A stretch of 64,000 nt of DNA from assembly GCA_027308685.1 (NCBI GenBank), contig DAIDEE010000007.1, positions 124,001 to 188,000 on the forward strand. Reading direction: 5' to 3'. The position numbers and the translations under genes are program-made. This DNA is from Acidocella sp. (GTDB lineage Bacteria; Pseudomonadota; Alphaproteobacteria; Acetobacterales; Acetobacteraceae). The notes beneath the pieces are model-generated. The model saw only the letters and a program-made list of their open reading frames with translations, was not told the DNA's origin and searched no databases. This document shows positions 1 through 10,650 of the stretch, one piece after another (the first letter of the stretch is position 1; every line of letters begins with the position of its first letter).

Positions 1-408
1 GGCCGCCAGCAGGCCGTCGCCCTCAATCTCGTGCTTATGGCCTTCCTCATCCTGGTAGCGCACCCGCACCCATGAAGGCCGGGTTACATCGGCATATTGG
101 TCCGGCAAGGAGAGGCAGCCTTCCTCGCGGGTGGCTTTGTCCTCGCTTTTGGCGATCACCTCGGGGTTGATCAGCGCAATCGGTGTTGGCACTTTCTCGG
201 GTGCTAAGTCGATCACCACCAATCGCAGCAGTGCGCCCACTTGCGGCGCGGCGAGGCCAATGCCGGGGGCCTTGTACATGGTGGCGAACATCTGCGGAAT
301 CAGGGTTTTCACCCGCTTCATGTCGTCAGGTGTGACCGCCCGGCAGACTTTGCGCAGCAGCGGGTCGGGTACGATCAGGATCGGCAACAGTAATTTTTGT
401 TCAGACAT
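1..408 (-). CDS. def: Peptide deformylase (3' end cut by window edge)
   Basis: Reverse-strand reading from CAT at 406-408 gives MSEQKLLLPILIVPDPLLRKV...GIGLAAPQVG...EEGCLSLP; PDF motifs GxGLAAPQ and EGCLSLP. Not in ORF track because it is open at the window edge. Confidence 0.93.
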   Translation of the reverse strand, partial: MSEQKLLLPILIVPDPLLRKVCRAVTPDDMKRVKTLIPQMFATMYKAPGIGLAAPQVGALLRLVVIDLAPEKVPTPIALINPEVIAKSEDKATREEGCLSLPDQYADVTRPSWVRVRYQDEEGHKHEIEGDGLLAA

Positions 409-542
409 CCCTCCATATTACTGCCTGCCCGCCCACCCGGCAACGCACCCCCTTGCAAGACGCGCAGATTATGACAACATATGGCTTACAGATGCCGCTT
501 TTGGGTCTGTATGACTGCTTCGCTCAACCAGGGGGAGCCACT

Positions 543-1013
543 ATGAATACACGTGTCTTTACATCGCCTTTGTTTCTCGGCTTCGACCATCTCGAACAAA
601 TGATTGAGCGCGCCGCCAAAAACTCTTCGGACGGGTATCCGCCCTACAATATCGAGCAACTCAGCCCGATTTCGCTGCGCATTACGCTGGCAGTAGCCGG
701 TTTTACTATGGATGATCTGCAAATCACACTGGAGGACAACCAGCTTGTCATAAGGGGCCGCCAGACGGAAGATGGCAATGGACGAGTGTTTCTGCACCGG
801 GGCATCGCGGCCAGGCAATTTCAGCGCGCGTTCGTGATCGCCGAGGGGATTGAAGTGAAGGGGGCCTGGCTCGACAATGGGCTGTTGCATGTCGATTTAG
901 TGCGGCCTGTGCCACAACCAGTGGTGAAGACCATCCCGATCTCGAAAGGCCAGACCAAAGCTCCCGCGGGTGCCAACCGCATGGTCGATGGCGGGACCTC
1001 AACAGACTACTGA
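543..1013 (+). CDS. Hsp20/alpha-crystallin family small heat shock protein
   Basis: Start MNTRVFTSPLFLGFDHLEQM...; alpha-crystallin-like LAVAGFTMDDLQITLEDNQLVIRG; start at 543 with ggggga RBS preferred over 453. Confidence 0.9.
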   Translation: MNTRVFTSPLFLGFDHLEQMIERAAKNSSDGYPPYNIEQLSPISLRITLAVAGFTMDDLQITLEDNQLVIRGRQTEDGNGRVFLHRGIAARQFQRAFVIAEGIEVKGAWLDNGLLHVDLVRPVPQPVVKTIPISKGQTKAPAGANRMVDGGTSTDY

Positions 1014-1061
1014 CGCTTCCGGCGCGTCCCCAATTTAGGCACAAAAAATTTAACAAACATC

Positions 1062-1340
1062 TTGGCGCGGAAAGGATTTTTTATCGTGAACATAAAAACC
1101 CATGACGGTACTGCCAACTTCATTCCCGGTACCGTGTTTGATATCCACCACATCTCAGTTGCCGAGTTGGCAACGCTGGGCATGGAGGAGATTGCCTTCG
1201 TGAAACCCGTGATGACCGAAAAAGGCCCCGCCTTTGCCATTCACGCGGCAGACGGCACGCCTATGGCGATCGCCTCTGATGCCATGTTGGCGCAGGCAGC
1301 GATCATTCAGCACGACATGATGCCCTCTCTGGTGCATTAA
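1062..1340 (+). CDS. DUF1150 family protein (possible GTG start at 1086)
   Basis: ISVAELATLGMEEIAFVKPV resembles DUF1150; located just after the sHSP gene, a common alphaproteobacterial arrangement. Confidence 0.75.
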   Translation: MARKGFFIVNIKTHDGTANFIPGTVFDIHHISVAELATLGMEEIAFVKPVMTEKGPAFAIHAADGTPMAIASDAMLAQAAIIQHDMMPSLVH

Positions 1341-1385
1341 CCTTATTTCGCGCTAGCCTGGGACAAAAGCCCCCAGGAGCGCGCG

Positions 1386-2009
1386 ATGAGCAGCCATTTA
1401 ACCTTCTACACCAACCCAATGTCCCGCGGGCGCATGATTCGCTGGATGTTGGAGGAGGTTGGCCAGCCCTACGAAGCCAAGGTGCTGGAGTACGGCACCA
1501 GCATGAAGGCGCCAGAGTATCTGGCCATTAACCCGATGGGCAAGGTGCCGGCGATTCGCCACGGCGATATCGTGGTGACTGAGGTTGCCGCGATCTGCGC
1601 GTATCTGGCGGACGCCTTCCCGGAAGCCGGGCTGGCCCCTGCTTCAGGTAGTCCCGCTCGTGGCGCGTATTATCGCTGGCTGTTTTATGGCGCCGGGCCG
1701 GTTGAGGCTGCGGTGACCAATAAGGCCTGCGGGTTTGAACTGCCACCGGGCAAATCCGGCATGGCGGGTTACGGTAGTTTCGAGGCGGTGATGGAAACGC
1801 TGGCAAAGGCGGTCTCAGCCACTGAGTATTTAGCCGGCGATAAATTCTCGGCGGCCGATCTCTACATTGCCTCGCAAATTGGTTTTGGCTTGCGCTTTGG
1901 CAGCATCACCCCCCGCCCGGAATTTTCCGCGTATTGGGACCGGATAAAAACCCGCCCAGCTGCCGTGCGCGCGGCGGGGATAGATGATGCGTTGGTGAAA
2001 CAAGGATAG
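1386..2009 (+). CDS. Glutathione S-transferase family protein
   Basis: N-terminal thioredoxin-like fold FYTNPMSRGRMIRWMLEEVGQPYE...NPMGKVPAIRHGDIVVTEVAAICAYLAD and GST C-terminal domain. Confidence 0.92.
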   Translation: MSSHLTFYTNPMSRGRMIRWMLEEVGQPYEAKVLEYGTSMKAPEYLAINPMGKVPAIRHGDIVVTEVAAICAYLADAFPEAGLAPASGSPARGAYYRWLFYGAGPVEAAVTNKACGFELPPGKSGMAGYGSFEAVMETLAKAVSATEYLAGDKFSAADLYIASQIGFGLRFGSITPRPEFSAYWDRIKTRPAAVRAAGIDDALVKQG

Positions 2010-2017
2010 ATGCACAA

Positions 2018-2479
2018 ATGAAGGCGATTACCGTCTCGGCGCTTGTGCTTTTGCTGGCATTTGGCGCTATGCCGATTGCGCATGCAGGGAGCGCACCCAC
2101 AACGATATTCTCCTGCGCGATCGGCCACAAAACGGTTTCCGTAACGAGCGTTGGCGGCCAACTCACCTATCATTATGGAACCGCGCGCAAGGACGAATTA
2201 ACGATTACCGGCATTCCAAGCTCGGGAAATATTTTTGAGATGAGCCAGCGTTTCGCCGGCATGGAATACCAGTTACGCTTCAAAAATGGTACCTATAGCT
2301 ACATCGTCTATGACAGCGAGGGTAATAGTCATTCGGGCGCCTCTGCCACGTCAGGTCTCGTTGTTATGCAGGGCACCAAGACGATCGTGGATCGTTCATG
2401 CACGAAATTTTCCGAATTCTCGGTTTCGATTGAGGATTTTGGAATTCCTGAGGACATGGAGGCATATTCCGCGATGTAA
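2018..2479 (+). CDS. Hypothetical secreted protein
   Basis: Signal peptide-like MKAITVSALVLLLAFGAMPIAHAGS; no family recognised. Confidence 0.65.
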   Translation: MKAITVSALVLLLAFGAMPIAHAGSAPTTIFSCAIGHKTVSVTSVGGQLTYHYGTARKDELTITGIPSSGNIFEMSQRFAGMEYQLRFKNGTYSYIVYDSEGNSHSGASATSGLVVMQGTKTIVDRSCTKFSEFSVSIEDFGIPEDMEAYSAM

Positions 2480-2589
2480 TCATCATTGAGGCTGGGTCTT
2501 CCTACTTGATTGGAATACCAGCCAGGAAGATTTTGAAAAATGAAATTTTTCAGTCTCTTCTAACAGAGAATCTGCCCGAAAATGAATTA

Positions 2590-4137
2590 TTATTCAATTC
2601 GCAGGTTTACAGGCCGCTTCTCCGCCACAAGCACGGGCTTGAATATCTTGTTGCGTGAGAGAGCGGCTTGCGAATGCCTCGCCATTCCCCCATCAATGCG
2701 GAACGTACCTACGGCATTGAATAATTGTCCGGTCTCATTGCGCAATGAATGAGCGGCGGCGGTGGATTGTTCCACCATCGCGGCGTTTTGTTGCACCGCC
2801 ATATTCATCTGCCCGACAGCGGCGTTAATCTCGGTTAACCCGTTTGATTGCCGATGTGCCCCGTTGGCGATGCTGGTGGTCAGGCGTTCAATGTCGGCTA
2901 CATTCTGCACGATGCTTTGCAATGCTTCGCCGGTTTCTTCCACCAGACGAACCCCTTGGCCAACCTGCTGCGACGAGGTGGCAATCAGGGTTTTGATGGA
3001 TTTTGCAGCATCCGCCGAGCGTTGCGCCAGTGCGCGAACTTCCGAGGCTACCACCGCAAAACCCCGCCCGGCATCACCCGCGCGGGCGGCTTCCACCCCG
3101 GCGTTCAACGCCAGGAGATTGGTCTGAAATGCAATCTCGTCGATCAACCCAATAATCTGGCTAATTTCGCGTGACGAGCCTGAGATCAGCCCCATCGCGG
3201 CAACGGCATGCCCCACCACGTCGCGCGAATGCTGGGCGGTTGTACTGGCATTGCCGACCGCCTGCTGTGCCAGCGCGGCGTCGGTCGAGGCTTGTTTGAC
3301 CGCTTCGGTAATATCGTTCAGTGCCGCTGAAGTTTGCTCCAAGGTAGCTGCCTGCTGCTCGGTGCGGCGGGAGAGATCGTCCGACGCCTGGGCGATTTCA
3401 TCAACGCCGGTATTGATACTGGCAGTGCTGGTTCTGATACCGCTCATGCTGTCAGCCAGTTGCGCCAGGGCAGCATTAAAATCATCTCTCAACGGCAGAT
3501 ATTGTCCGGGTAGTGTCTCTTGAATTCTGTAGGTCAGATCCCCTTCGGCAAGGGCGACCAGCGCATTGCCAAGGGCACGCATCACCGCTTCGCTGGTTTG
3601 CTTTGCCTCCGTTTCCACGTTCAACCGCGCTTTTGTTGATGCTTCGAGATAAACTGAAATTGCCAGATCCATGTCGAGGAACGTGGCTTTAATCAGGCCA
3701 CCGAGTTCGGCTGCGGTGGCTGATGGTGTGGCTTTTCGTTGCCAAAAACGTTGCTTCGGCCAGTTTGCTTGCAATACCGCTTGTGTCAGTGATTCCAACA
3801 GCAGCGCATAGCCGCCGATATACCAACGCGGTTCCAGTCCAATTCGCGCATGAATTTCCCCCACTTTAGTCACAGCGGCGAGGTAATCTCGGTCAAACCG
3901 TCCGTCAGAAATCATGTCCCAATGCGTACGTTGCCGGGCTTTGGCACTTGTCATCATCGAGGCATTTTCAAAAAACGCCCGCATTTCAGGGACGGATTGA
4001 ATTTTTTGGTAAAACCGATCCAGCGCACCCGGCAAAGCCTGCATCAGTATTTTTTTGATACCACGCAATGCCGCGATGGCCCCGCCGTTCAGGTCGATAA
4101 ACGCTAATCGGATGTCAAGGTTTTTTTCAGTGGACAT
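2590..4137 (-). CDS. Globin-coupled methyl-accepting chemotaxis protein (protoglobin sensor + MCP signalling domain)
   Basis: N-terminal protoglobin signature [24 protein letters not shown] with candidate proximal His; C-terminal MCP hairpin [54 protein letters not shown]. Confidence 0.93.
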   Translation of the reverse strand: MSTEKNLDIRLAFIDLNGGAIAALRGIKKILMQALPGALDRFYQKIQSVPEMRAFFENASMMTSAKARQRTHWDMISDGRFDRDYLAAVTKVGEIHARIGLEPRWYIGGYALLLESLTQAVLQANWPKQRFWQRKATPSATAAELGGLIKATFLDMDLAISVYLEASTKARLNVETEAKQTSEAVMRALGNALVALAEGDLTYRIQETLPGQYLPLRDDFNAALAQLADSMSGIRTSTASINTGVDEIAQASDDLSRRTEQQAATLEQTSAALNDITEAVKQASTDAALAQQAVGNASTTAQHSRDVVGHAVAAMGLISGSSREISQIIGLIDEIAFQTNLLALNAGVEAARAGDAGRGFAVVASEVRALAQRSADAAKSIKTLIATSSQQVGQGVRLVEETGEALQSIVQNVADIERLTTSIANGAHRQSNGLTEINAAVGQMNMAVQQNAAMVEQSTAAAHSLRNETGQLFNAVGTFRIDGGMARHSQAALSRNKIFKPVLVAEKRPVNLRIE

Positions 4138-4200
4138 CGTGTTGTATCCCGCTATTTCAAATTGCTACGGGATTTTGTCATGCGTAACGTTTAAGTTGGG

Positions 4201-5379
4201 TTAATGAACCTCGACAATCTTCACTCGTTTACCCTGCGCGGAGAGCGCAATCTCGCCCTTAATCAACCGCACCGCATCGGTACCGAACATCTCGCCGCGC
4301 CAGCCTTCATTGGCGGGATTCGGGGCGGTCTCATCCAGCGCCAGGGCTTCGATCTCCTCGGAACTGGCCAGCAGCCGTGCTGCCACATTATTTTGTTCGG
4401 CCCGCGCATTCAGCAGCACTTTCAATAGTGCCACCAATGCCGGGGAGGCGCGTTGGGCCTCGCGGGTGCGCTCAATGCGCGGCAGGTCATCCTCCGGGAT
4501 CGCCTTGGCAGCAGCAATCACCTCCAGCAGCGACGTGCCGGATTTGCCCTGCGCGAAGCCGGCGGAAATCCCCCGCGCCCTGGTCAGCGCCTCGGCATCA
4601 GCCGGTGCCAGAGCGGCAATTTCGGGGATTTGCTCGTCCTTTACCAGCCGTTGTCGGGGAATATTGATGCGCTGCGCCTCACGCTCGCGCCAGGCGGCAA
4701 TCGCCTGCACCAGCGCCAACTGGCGGCGGTTGCCGGTGCGCAGTTTTAAGCGCTCCCAGGCGCGTTCCGGGTCCACCCGGTAGGTGTTGGGGTCGGCCAG
4801 GGCGGCCATTTCCTGGCCTACCCACTCCATGCGGCCATCAACCCGCAGCCGGGCGATCAGGCGCTCATACACCAGCCGCAAATGCGTCACATCCGCCGCC
4901 GCGTAGGTTACCTGGGCGTTGGTCAAAGGCCGGGCCGACCAGTCCGAGAAGCGGTGGGCTTTGTCGATATGCCCGCCGGTGAGGGCCTGCACCAGCGCGT
5001 CATACCCTACCTGGTCGCCAAACCCGGCCACCATGGCGGCCACCTGGGTGTCGAACAGATTAGTGGGCACCGCGCCGAACATCAGCAGGAAAATTTCCAC
5101 ATCCTGGCGGCAGGCGTGGAACACTTTCACCACCTCCGGCTTGGCGAGCAGCACGCCCAAAGGCGCTAAATCCAGCCCCTTGGCCTGGGCGTCCACCACC
5201 GCCACCTCATGGGCACCGGCCAATTGCACCAGGCAAAGCTCGGGGTAGTAGGTCTTTTCCCGCATGAATTCGGTATCAACCGTGACAAATTCCTCCGCCG
5301 AGAGGCGCTCACATAAGGCGGCTAGGTCGTCAGAGGAGGTGATAAAAGCGGCGGGCGGGAATGTCGGGGCAGTGTTCAT
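4201..5379 (-). CDS. rnd: Ribonuclease D
   Basis: DEDD exonuclease motif [25 protein letters not shown] and HRDC-like C-terminus; start [12 protein letters not shown] at 5379 preferred over 5553. Confidence 0.93.
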   Translation of the reverse strand: MNTAPTFPPAAFITSSDDLAALCERLSAEEFVTVDTEFMREKTYYPELCLVQLAGAHEVAVVDAQAKGLDLAPLGVLLAKPEVVKVFHACRQDVEIFLLMFGAVPTNLFDTQVAAMVAGFGDQVGYDALVQALTGGHIDKAHRFSDWSARPLTNAQVTYAAADVTHLRLVYERLIARLRVDGRMEWVGQEMAALADPNTYRVDPERAWERLKLRTGNRRQLALVQAIAAWREREAQRINIPRQRLVKDEQIPEIAALAPADAEALTRARGISAGFAQGKSGTSLLEVIAAAKAIPEDDLPRIERTREAQRASPALVALLKVLLNARAEQNNVAARLLASSEEIEALALDETAPNPANEGWRGEMFGTDAVRLIKGEIALSAQGKRVKIVEVH

Positions 5380-5439
5380 ACCTCCCCTTACACAAACACC
5401 GGCTTGACAGGGAGGGGGGCGTCGGTTCTTTCCGCACCC

Positions 5440-7245
5440 ATGAACACAATCGCCCCCCACGCCTACCGTACCCACAACTGCGCCGCCCTGCGTGCCGCCG
5501 ACATTGGCCACACCGCCCGCCTCTCCGGCTGGGTGCATGCCAAGCGCGACCATGGCGGGCTATTGTTCCTTGATTTACGGGACCATTTCGGCCTCACCCA
5601 ATGCGTGTTCGCCACCGGGTCCGCCGCTTTTACCCAGGCCGAGGCGCTCAGGGTCGAGAGCGTGATCACCGTCACCGGCGAGGTTGTGGAACGCGCCCCC
5701 GGTACCTCCAACGCCAAGCTGCCGACTGGTGAGATTGAGTTGAAGGTCGAGAGCCTGGTGGTGCAATCCACCGCCGATGTGCTGCCGATTCAGGTGGCCG
5801 GCACTGAGCATTACCCGGATGAGTTGCGCCTGAAATACCGCTTTCTCGATCTGCGCCGCGATTCGGTGCATAAAAACATCATGCTGCGTGCCGGGGTCAT
5901 CGCCTCGTTCCGCAACCGCATGGTGGCCTCGGGCTTCACCGAATTCCAAACCCCCATTCTCACCGCCTCCTCACCTGAAGGGGCGCGGGACTTTTTGGTT
6001 CCAGCACGTAATCATCCTGGTAAGTTCTACGCCCTCCCGCAAGCGCCCCAGCAGTTCAAGCAACTGCTCATGGTGGCCGGGTTCGACCGGTACTTCCAAA
6101 TCGCACCGTGCTTCCGCGATGAAGCCTCGCGGGCCGACCGCTCGCCCGGCGAATTTTATCAGCTCGATTTCGAGATGAGCTTTGTGACGCAGGAAGACGT
6201 GTTCAATACCATCGAGCCGGTGATTGCATGCGTGTTCGAGGAATTTGCCAATGGCCGCAGCGTCACTAAGCCGCCGTTTGTGCGCATTGCTTACGATGAA
6301 TCGTTATTGAAATACGGCTCGGACAAGCCGGATTTGCGCAATCCGTTGATTATTCAGGATGTGACCGAAGCCTTCAAAGGCTCAGGCTTCGGGCTGTTTG
6401 CCAAAATCATCGACGCAGGCGGCATTGTCCGCGCCATTCCCGCCCCTGGCGCCGGCGCCAACCCGCGCAGTTTTTTTGACAAGCTCAACGAATGGGCACG
6501 TGCCGAAGGGGCTGGGGGGCTTGGCTATATCACCTTCAATGAAGCTGGCGCCCAAGGACCGATTGCGAAAAACCTCGATGCTGAGCGTGCTGAAGCCATC
6601 CGTACCGCTTGCGGCCTGGCCGCTGGCGATGCGGTGTTCTTCGCCGCCGGCAAGCCGCTTGATGCCGCCAAATTCGCAGGCGCTGTCCGCACCAAGCTCG
6701 GCAATGATCTGGGCTTGATCAAAGCCGGGGAATTCAAATTCTGCTGGATCGTCGATTTCCCGATGTATGAATTGGATGAAGATACCAAGCAGATAGTGTT
6801 CAGCCACAACCCCTTCTCAATGCCGCAAGGCGGGTTGGAGGCGCTGAACGGCCAGGACCCGCTGACCATCAAAGCCTTCCAGTATGATATCATCTGCAAC
6901 GGCGTTGAGCTCTCCTCCGGCGCCATTCGTAACCACCGCCCAGACATCATGCTGCGTGCGTTTGAGCTTGCCGGTTACGGCCCCGAGGAGGTGGAAGCCC
7001 GCTTTGGCGGCATGCTGAACGCCTTCCGCTTCGGCGCCCCGCCGCATGGCGGCTCCGCCCCGGGCATCGACCGCATCGTGATGCTGCTGGCGGACGAACC
7101 CAACATCCGCGAGGTCATTGCCTTCCCGCTCAACCAGCAGGGCGAGGATTTGATGATGGGCGCGCCAGCACCGGTAGATGTGAAGCGGCTGAAGGAACTT
7201 TCTTTAGCTTTAGCCCTGCCGCCAAAGGCTGTGAAAACGCCATAG
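5440..7245 (+). CDS. aspS: Aspartyl-tRNA synthetase
   Basis: Start [23 protein letters not shown]; class II motifs [24 protein letters not shown] and [27 protein letters not shown]. Confidence 0.97.
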   Translation: MNTIAPHAYRTHNCAALRAADIGHTARLSGWVHAKRDHGGLLFLDLRDHFGLTQCVFATGSAAFTQAEALRVESVITVTGEVVERAPGTSNAKLPTGEIELKVESLVVQSTADVLPIQVAGTEHYPDELRLKYRFLDLRRDSVHKNIMLRAGVIASFRNRMVASGFTEFQTPILTASSPEGARDFLVPARNHPGKFYALPQAPQQFKQLLMVAGFDRYFQIAPCFRDEASRADRSPGEFYQLDFEMSFVTQEDVFNTIEPVIACVFEEFANGRSVTKPPFVRIAYDESLLKYGSDKPDLRNPLIIQDVTEAFKGSGFGLFAKIIDAGGIVRAIPAPGAGANPRSFFDKLNEWARAEGAGGLGYITFNEAGAQGPIAKNLDAERAEAIRTACGLAAGDAVFFAAGKPLDAAKFAGAVRTKLGNDLGLIKAGEFKFCWIVDFPMYELDEDTKQIVFSHNPFSMPQGGLEALNGQDPLTIKAFQYDIICNGVELSSGAIRNHRPDIMLRAFELAGYGPEEVEARFGGMLNAFRFGAPPHGGSAPGIDRIVMLLADEPNIREVIAFPLNQQGEDLMMGAPAPVDVKRLKELSLALALPPKAVKTP

Positions 7246-7263
7246 ATAGCGTATGTACGCCCA

Positions 7264-9069
7264 ATGACCGAAACACCGACTGACCTGATCCGTAATTTCT
7301 CCATTATCGCCCATATCGACCATGGTAAATCCACCCTGGCCGACCGGCTGATACAGTATTGCGGGGGCCTGACCGCCCGCGAGATGACCGAGCAGGTGCT
7401 CGATTCGATGGATATCGAGAAAGAGCGCGGCATTACCATCAAGGCGCAGACCGTGCGGCTGGAATACCCGGCCAAGGACGGCAAGACCTATGTGCTGAAC
7501 CTGATGGACACGCCCGGCCATGTGGATTTTGCCTATGAGGTCAGCCGCAGCCTCGCCGCCTGTGAAGGCTCGCTGCTGGTGGTCGATGCCTCCCAGGGCG
7601 TGGAAGCCCAGACGCTCGCCAATGTATACCAGGCGCTCGATGCCCATCACGAGATCGTCCCGGTGCTCAATAAAATCGACCTCCCCGCCGCCGATGTGCC
7701 ACGGGTAAAGCAGCAAATCGAGGATGTGATCGGGCTGGACGCCTCGGACGCCGTGGAAATCTCCGCCAAAACCGGCATTAACATCGAAGGCGTGCTGGAA
7801 GCCCTGGTCACCCGCCTGCCGCCCCCCACCGGCGACATCAACGCCCCATTGTCGGCATTGCTGATCGATAGTTGGTACGACCAGTATCTTGGCGTGGTTA
7901 CCCTGGTGCGCGTTAAAAACGGTCTGCTGCGCCGCGGCCAGAAGGTCCGGATGATGGCAACCGGCGCTGTCCACCCGATCGAACAGCTAGGTGTGTTCAC
8001 CCCGAAAATGCGCCCGGTAAGTGAACTCGGGCCGGGCGAGATGGGCTACATCACCGCCGCCATCAAAACCGTGGCCGATTGCAAAGTGGGTGATACCATC
8101 ACCGATGACCGCTCCCCCGCCGCCGAAGCCTTACCCGGCTTCAAGCCCTCGGTGCCGGTGGTGTGGTGCGGGCTGTACCCGGTGGATGCCGATGATTTCG
8201 AAAAATTGCGCGATAGTCTGGGCAAACTGCGCCTGAATGACGCCAGCTTCCATTATGAGGCCGAGACCTCGGCGGCGTTGGGCTTTGGCTATCGCTGCGG
8301 GTTTTTGGGGTTGCTGCACCTGGAAATCATCCAGGAGCGTCTATCCCGCGAGTTCGACCTCAACCTCATCGCCACCGCCCCCTCCGTGGTTTATAAAATC
8401 TTCAAATCAAACGGCGAGATGGAGCTGCTGCACAACCCGTCCGACATGCCGGATGGTTCGGTGATCGACCATATCGAGGAACCCTGGATCCGCGCGACCA
8501 TCATGGTGCCCGATGATTACCTCGGCGCGGTGCTGACCCTGTGCAACGAGCGCCGCGGCCAGCAGGCCGACCTGACCTATGTGGGCAACCGCGCCATGGC
8601 CGTGTACCGCCTGCCGTTGAACGAGGTGGTGTTCGATTTTTATGACCGCCTGAAATCAATCAGCCGTGGTTATGCCAGTTTTGACTACCAAATTGAGGAT
8701 TATGCCGAGGCTGATCTCGTGAAAATCTCGATTCTGGTGAATTTGGAGCCGGTGGACGCCCTCTCCTTCATCGCCCATCGCTCAGCCGCAGAATCCCGTG
8801 GCCGCTCGATCTGCGGCAAGTTAAAAGACCTCATCCCCAAGCAACTCTTCAAAATCGCCATCCAGGCCGCCATTGGCAGCCGGGTGATTGCGCGCGAAAC
8901 CATCAGCGCCATGTCGAAGGACGTGACAGCCAAATGCTATGGCGGCGATATTTCGCGCAAGCGCAAGCTGCTGGATAAGCAAAAAGAAGGCAAAAAGCGC
9001 ATGCGCCAGTTCGGCAAGGTGGAAATCCCGCAAAGCGCCTTCCTCGCCGCCCTGAAAATGGATAGCTGA
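7264..9069 (+). CDS. lepA: Elongation factor 4 (LepA GTPase)
   Basis: [44 protein letters not shown]-terminal [31 protein letters not shown]. Confidence 0.98.
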   Translation: MTETPTDLIRNFSIIAHIDHGKSTLADRLIQYCGGLTAREMTEQVLDSMDIEKERGITIKAQTVRLEYPAKDGKTYVLNLMDTPGHVDFAYEVSRSLAACEGSLLVVDASQGVEAQTLANVYQALDAHHEIVPVLNKIDLPAADVPRVKQQIEDVIGLDASDAVEISAKTGINIEGVLEALVTRLPPPTGDINAPLSALLIDSWYDQYLGVVTLVRVKNGLLRRGQKVRMMATGAVHPIEQLGVFTPKMRPVSELGPGEMGYITAAIKTVADCKVGDTITDDRSPAAEALPGFKPSVPVVWCGLYPVDADDFEKLRDSLGKLRLNDASFHYEAETSAALGFGYRCGFLGLLHLEIIQERLSREFDLNLIATAPSVVYKIFKSNGEMELLHNPSDMPDGSVIDHIEEPWIRATIMVPDDYLGAVLTLCNERRGQQADLTYVGNRAMAVYRLPLNEVVFDFYDRLKSISRGYASFDYQIEDYAEADLVKISILVNLEPVDALSFIAHRSAAESRGRSICGKLKDLIPKQLFKIAIQAAIGSRVIARETISAMSKDVTAKCYGGDISRKRKLLDKQKEGKKRMRQFGKVEIPQSAFLAALKMDS

Positions 9070-9116
9070 CCAGCCCTTGAGCTAAACGCTGGCTTTGGCT
9101 AAGACCACCCAGCGCA

Positions 9117-9206
9117 GGAGAGATGGCCGAGCGGCTTAAGGCGCACGCTTGGAAAGCGTGTGTGCGTGAAAGCGTACCCAGGGTTCGAATCCCTGTCTCT
9201 CCGCCA
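9117..9206 (+). tRNA. tRNA-Ser (anticodon GGA)
   Basis: Acceptor GGAGAGA...TCTCTCC-G-CCA, anticodon arm CACGC-TTGGAAA-GCGTG, long variable arm, T arm CAGGGTTCGAATCCCTG, encoded CCA. Confidence 0.96.
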
Positions 9207-9381
9207 GCCTTGTTCCCGGTCACCACCACCCTTTGATGAATGTCATGGCTTGCAAGCCAGCCATGCCCCATAGACCATGTGATTATGGTGCAATGCACAA
9301 TGGTGCTGTGATATAACAATTTAGAATGTGGTGTGTAGGATGTTTCCCCCCGAATTACCCGGATGAAGAAGGACGTGGTAA

Positions 9382-9588
9382 ATGAATTGTTTGAAAAATT
9401 TTGGCTCTACGGGTGGTGTGAAGCTCTACCCGGCTGAATTTAAGTACCAGATCAAGCAAGCACAGGTTGTGGCAGGGGCAGTTATGTATCTGCTTGGTCT
9501 GTTCAACTCAAATACGCCGAAAGCGCCGCGCAATCGTGCGGGTCTGCGTCATGAACCACTGAATAACGCAAACCGCCAAGCAGTCTGA
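9382..9588 (+). CDS. Hypothetical small protein (68 aa)
   Basis: ORF with aaggac RBS-like element 8-13 nt before ATG; isolated between tRNA-Ser and a lipoprotein gene. Confidence 0.4.
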   Translation: MNCLKNFGSTGGVKLYPAEFKYQIKQAQVVAGAVMYLLGLFNSNTPKAPRNRAGLRHEPLNNANRQAV

Positions 9589-9614
9589 GCCGATTTCTGG
9601 CACGCTGAAAGGGT

Positions 9615-10028
9615 TTAATTGCCGCGGTTGACGGGTATGGCCTGTCCGGCTTGCTTGAACGTCGTCGCCGGGGAAAAGGCCGCATCGTTTGAAGGGGTTG
9701 ATACCGCGAAATTATCAGACTGCACGGCAGTCACGCTTGGCTCGGATGTCAGAGCTTGGGAAGCCTGGAACTGGTCGTTGTCGGCCGGTTGTGGCTTGAG
9801 TTGCTCATCAAGCCGCGCCTGTATCCGCCTGGCAGACGCATAGCCCGCGGCATATCCCGCCTCAAAAGCCTTATGCAGCGCCACCGGGTCGGGCGCCGGC
9901 GCCGGAGGTGGCAATGTGGCTACCACGGGCGGTAGGGCAGGGGGCGTCTGGGTGCAACTAGCCATCAGCAGGCACGCGGTTAGAATCGCGTAACTGGCTC
10001 TGTTGCGCAGAGGTTGAGAAAAATTCAT
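9615..10028 (-). CDS. Putative lipoprotein
   Basis: MNFSQPLRNRASYAILTACLLMASCTQTPP...: lipobox LMASC followed by a Pro/Ala-rich linker; start at 10028 preferred over 10142. Confidence 0.6.
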   Translation of the reverse strand: MNFSQPLRNRASYAILTACLLMASCTQTPPALPPVVATLPPPAPAPDPVALHKAFEAGYAAGYASARRIQARLDEQLKPQPADNDQFQASQALTSEPSVTAVQSDNFAVSTPSNDAAFSPATTFKQAGQAIPVNRGN

Positions 10029-10140
10029 GGATGACGACCTAGCAATCAGGCAGCATTCTGCAAAGCTATAATTGCCGATAATGTTTAGCCAGGCATCGTC
10101 CATCGCCGATATAAAACCAATAAATCTCATGAGGACATTC

Positions 10141-10650
10141 ATGCTTGATCAGGAAGACACCGAAAATTCAGTGCAAACGGGCATCCGCAATTTGGTATTC
10201 CGGCTTTATGACCGCGCCGTTGATTTAATCATCCTGGGCGTGATCCCGCTGATGCTCATTGCGCTGGTCTTTGCCTTTACCGAGGCCATCATAGGCACCA
10301 CACATATGCTCCCGCTGCTTCACAGCGTAGCATCTGACGACACGGTGTCGCCTGATGAGGTGGCGTTGCGGATGCTGGTTGCCCGTGTGCTGGATGTTGT
10401 CATTCTCATTGAACTTTTTAACACATTCATGGAATACGCCCGCACCCGTCATATCCGCCTCTCCAACCTGCTTGATGTCACAATCGTGTTTGCTCTGCGT
10501 GAGACGCTTATTAAGCTGTACGCACAAAATTTTTCATCGACAGACATAATCGCGCTTTGCGTGGTAGTGATTGTGCTGGTTATTGCCCGTAGCATCGCGA
10601 CACGCTTCTCGCAGGACCATGATCTGTCAAAACGGCCACTTAAAAAATGA
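10141..10650 (+). CDS. PsiE-like (phosphate-starvation-inducible) integral membrane protein
   Basis: Four hydrophobic segments, ...RLYDRAVDLIILGVIPLMLIALVFAF...LLDVTIVFALRETLIKLY resembling the PsiE family. Confidence 0.7.
   Translation: MLDQEDTENSVQTGIRNLVFRLYDRAVDLIILGVIPLMLIALVFAFTEAIIGTTHMLPLLHSVASDDTVSPDEVALRMLVARVLDVVILIELFNTFMEYARTRHIRLSNLLDVTIVFALRETLIKLYAQNFSSTDIIALCVVVIVLVIARSIATRFSQDHDLSKRPLKK

Noticed and set aside
131-514. 127-aa plus-strand ORF at the window start
   Set aside because: Antisense to peptide deformylase, which is clear on the minus strand.
7210-7974. 254-aa antisense ORF over lepA
   Set aside because: Complementary to the LepA GTPase domain; no domain of its own.
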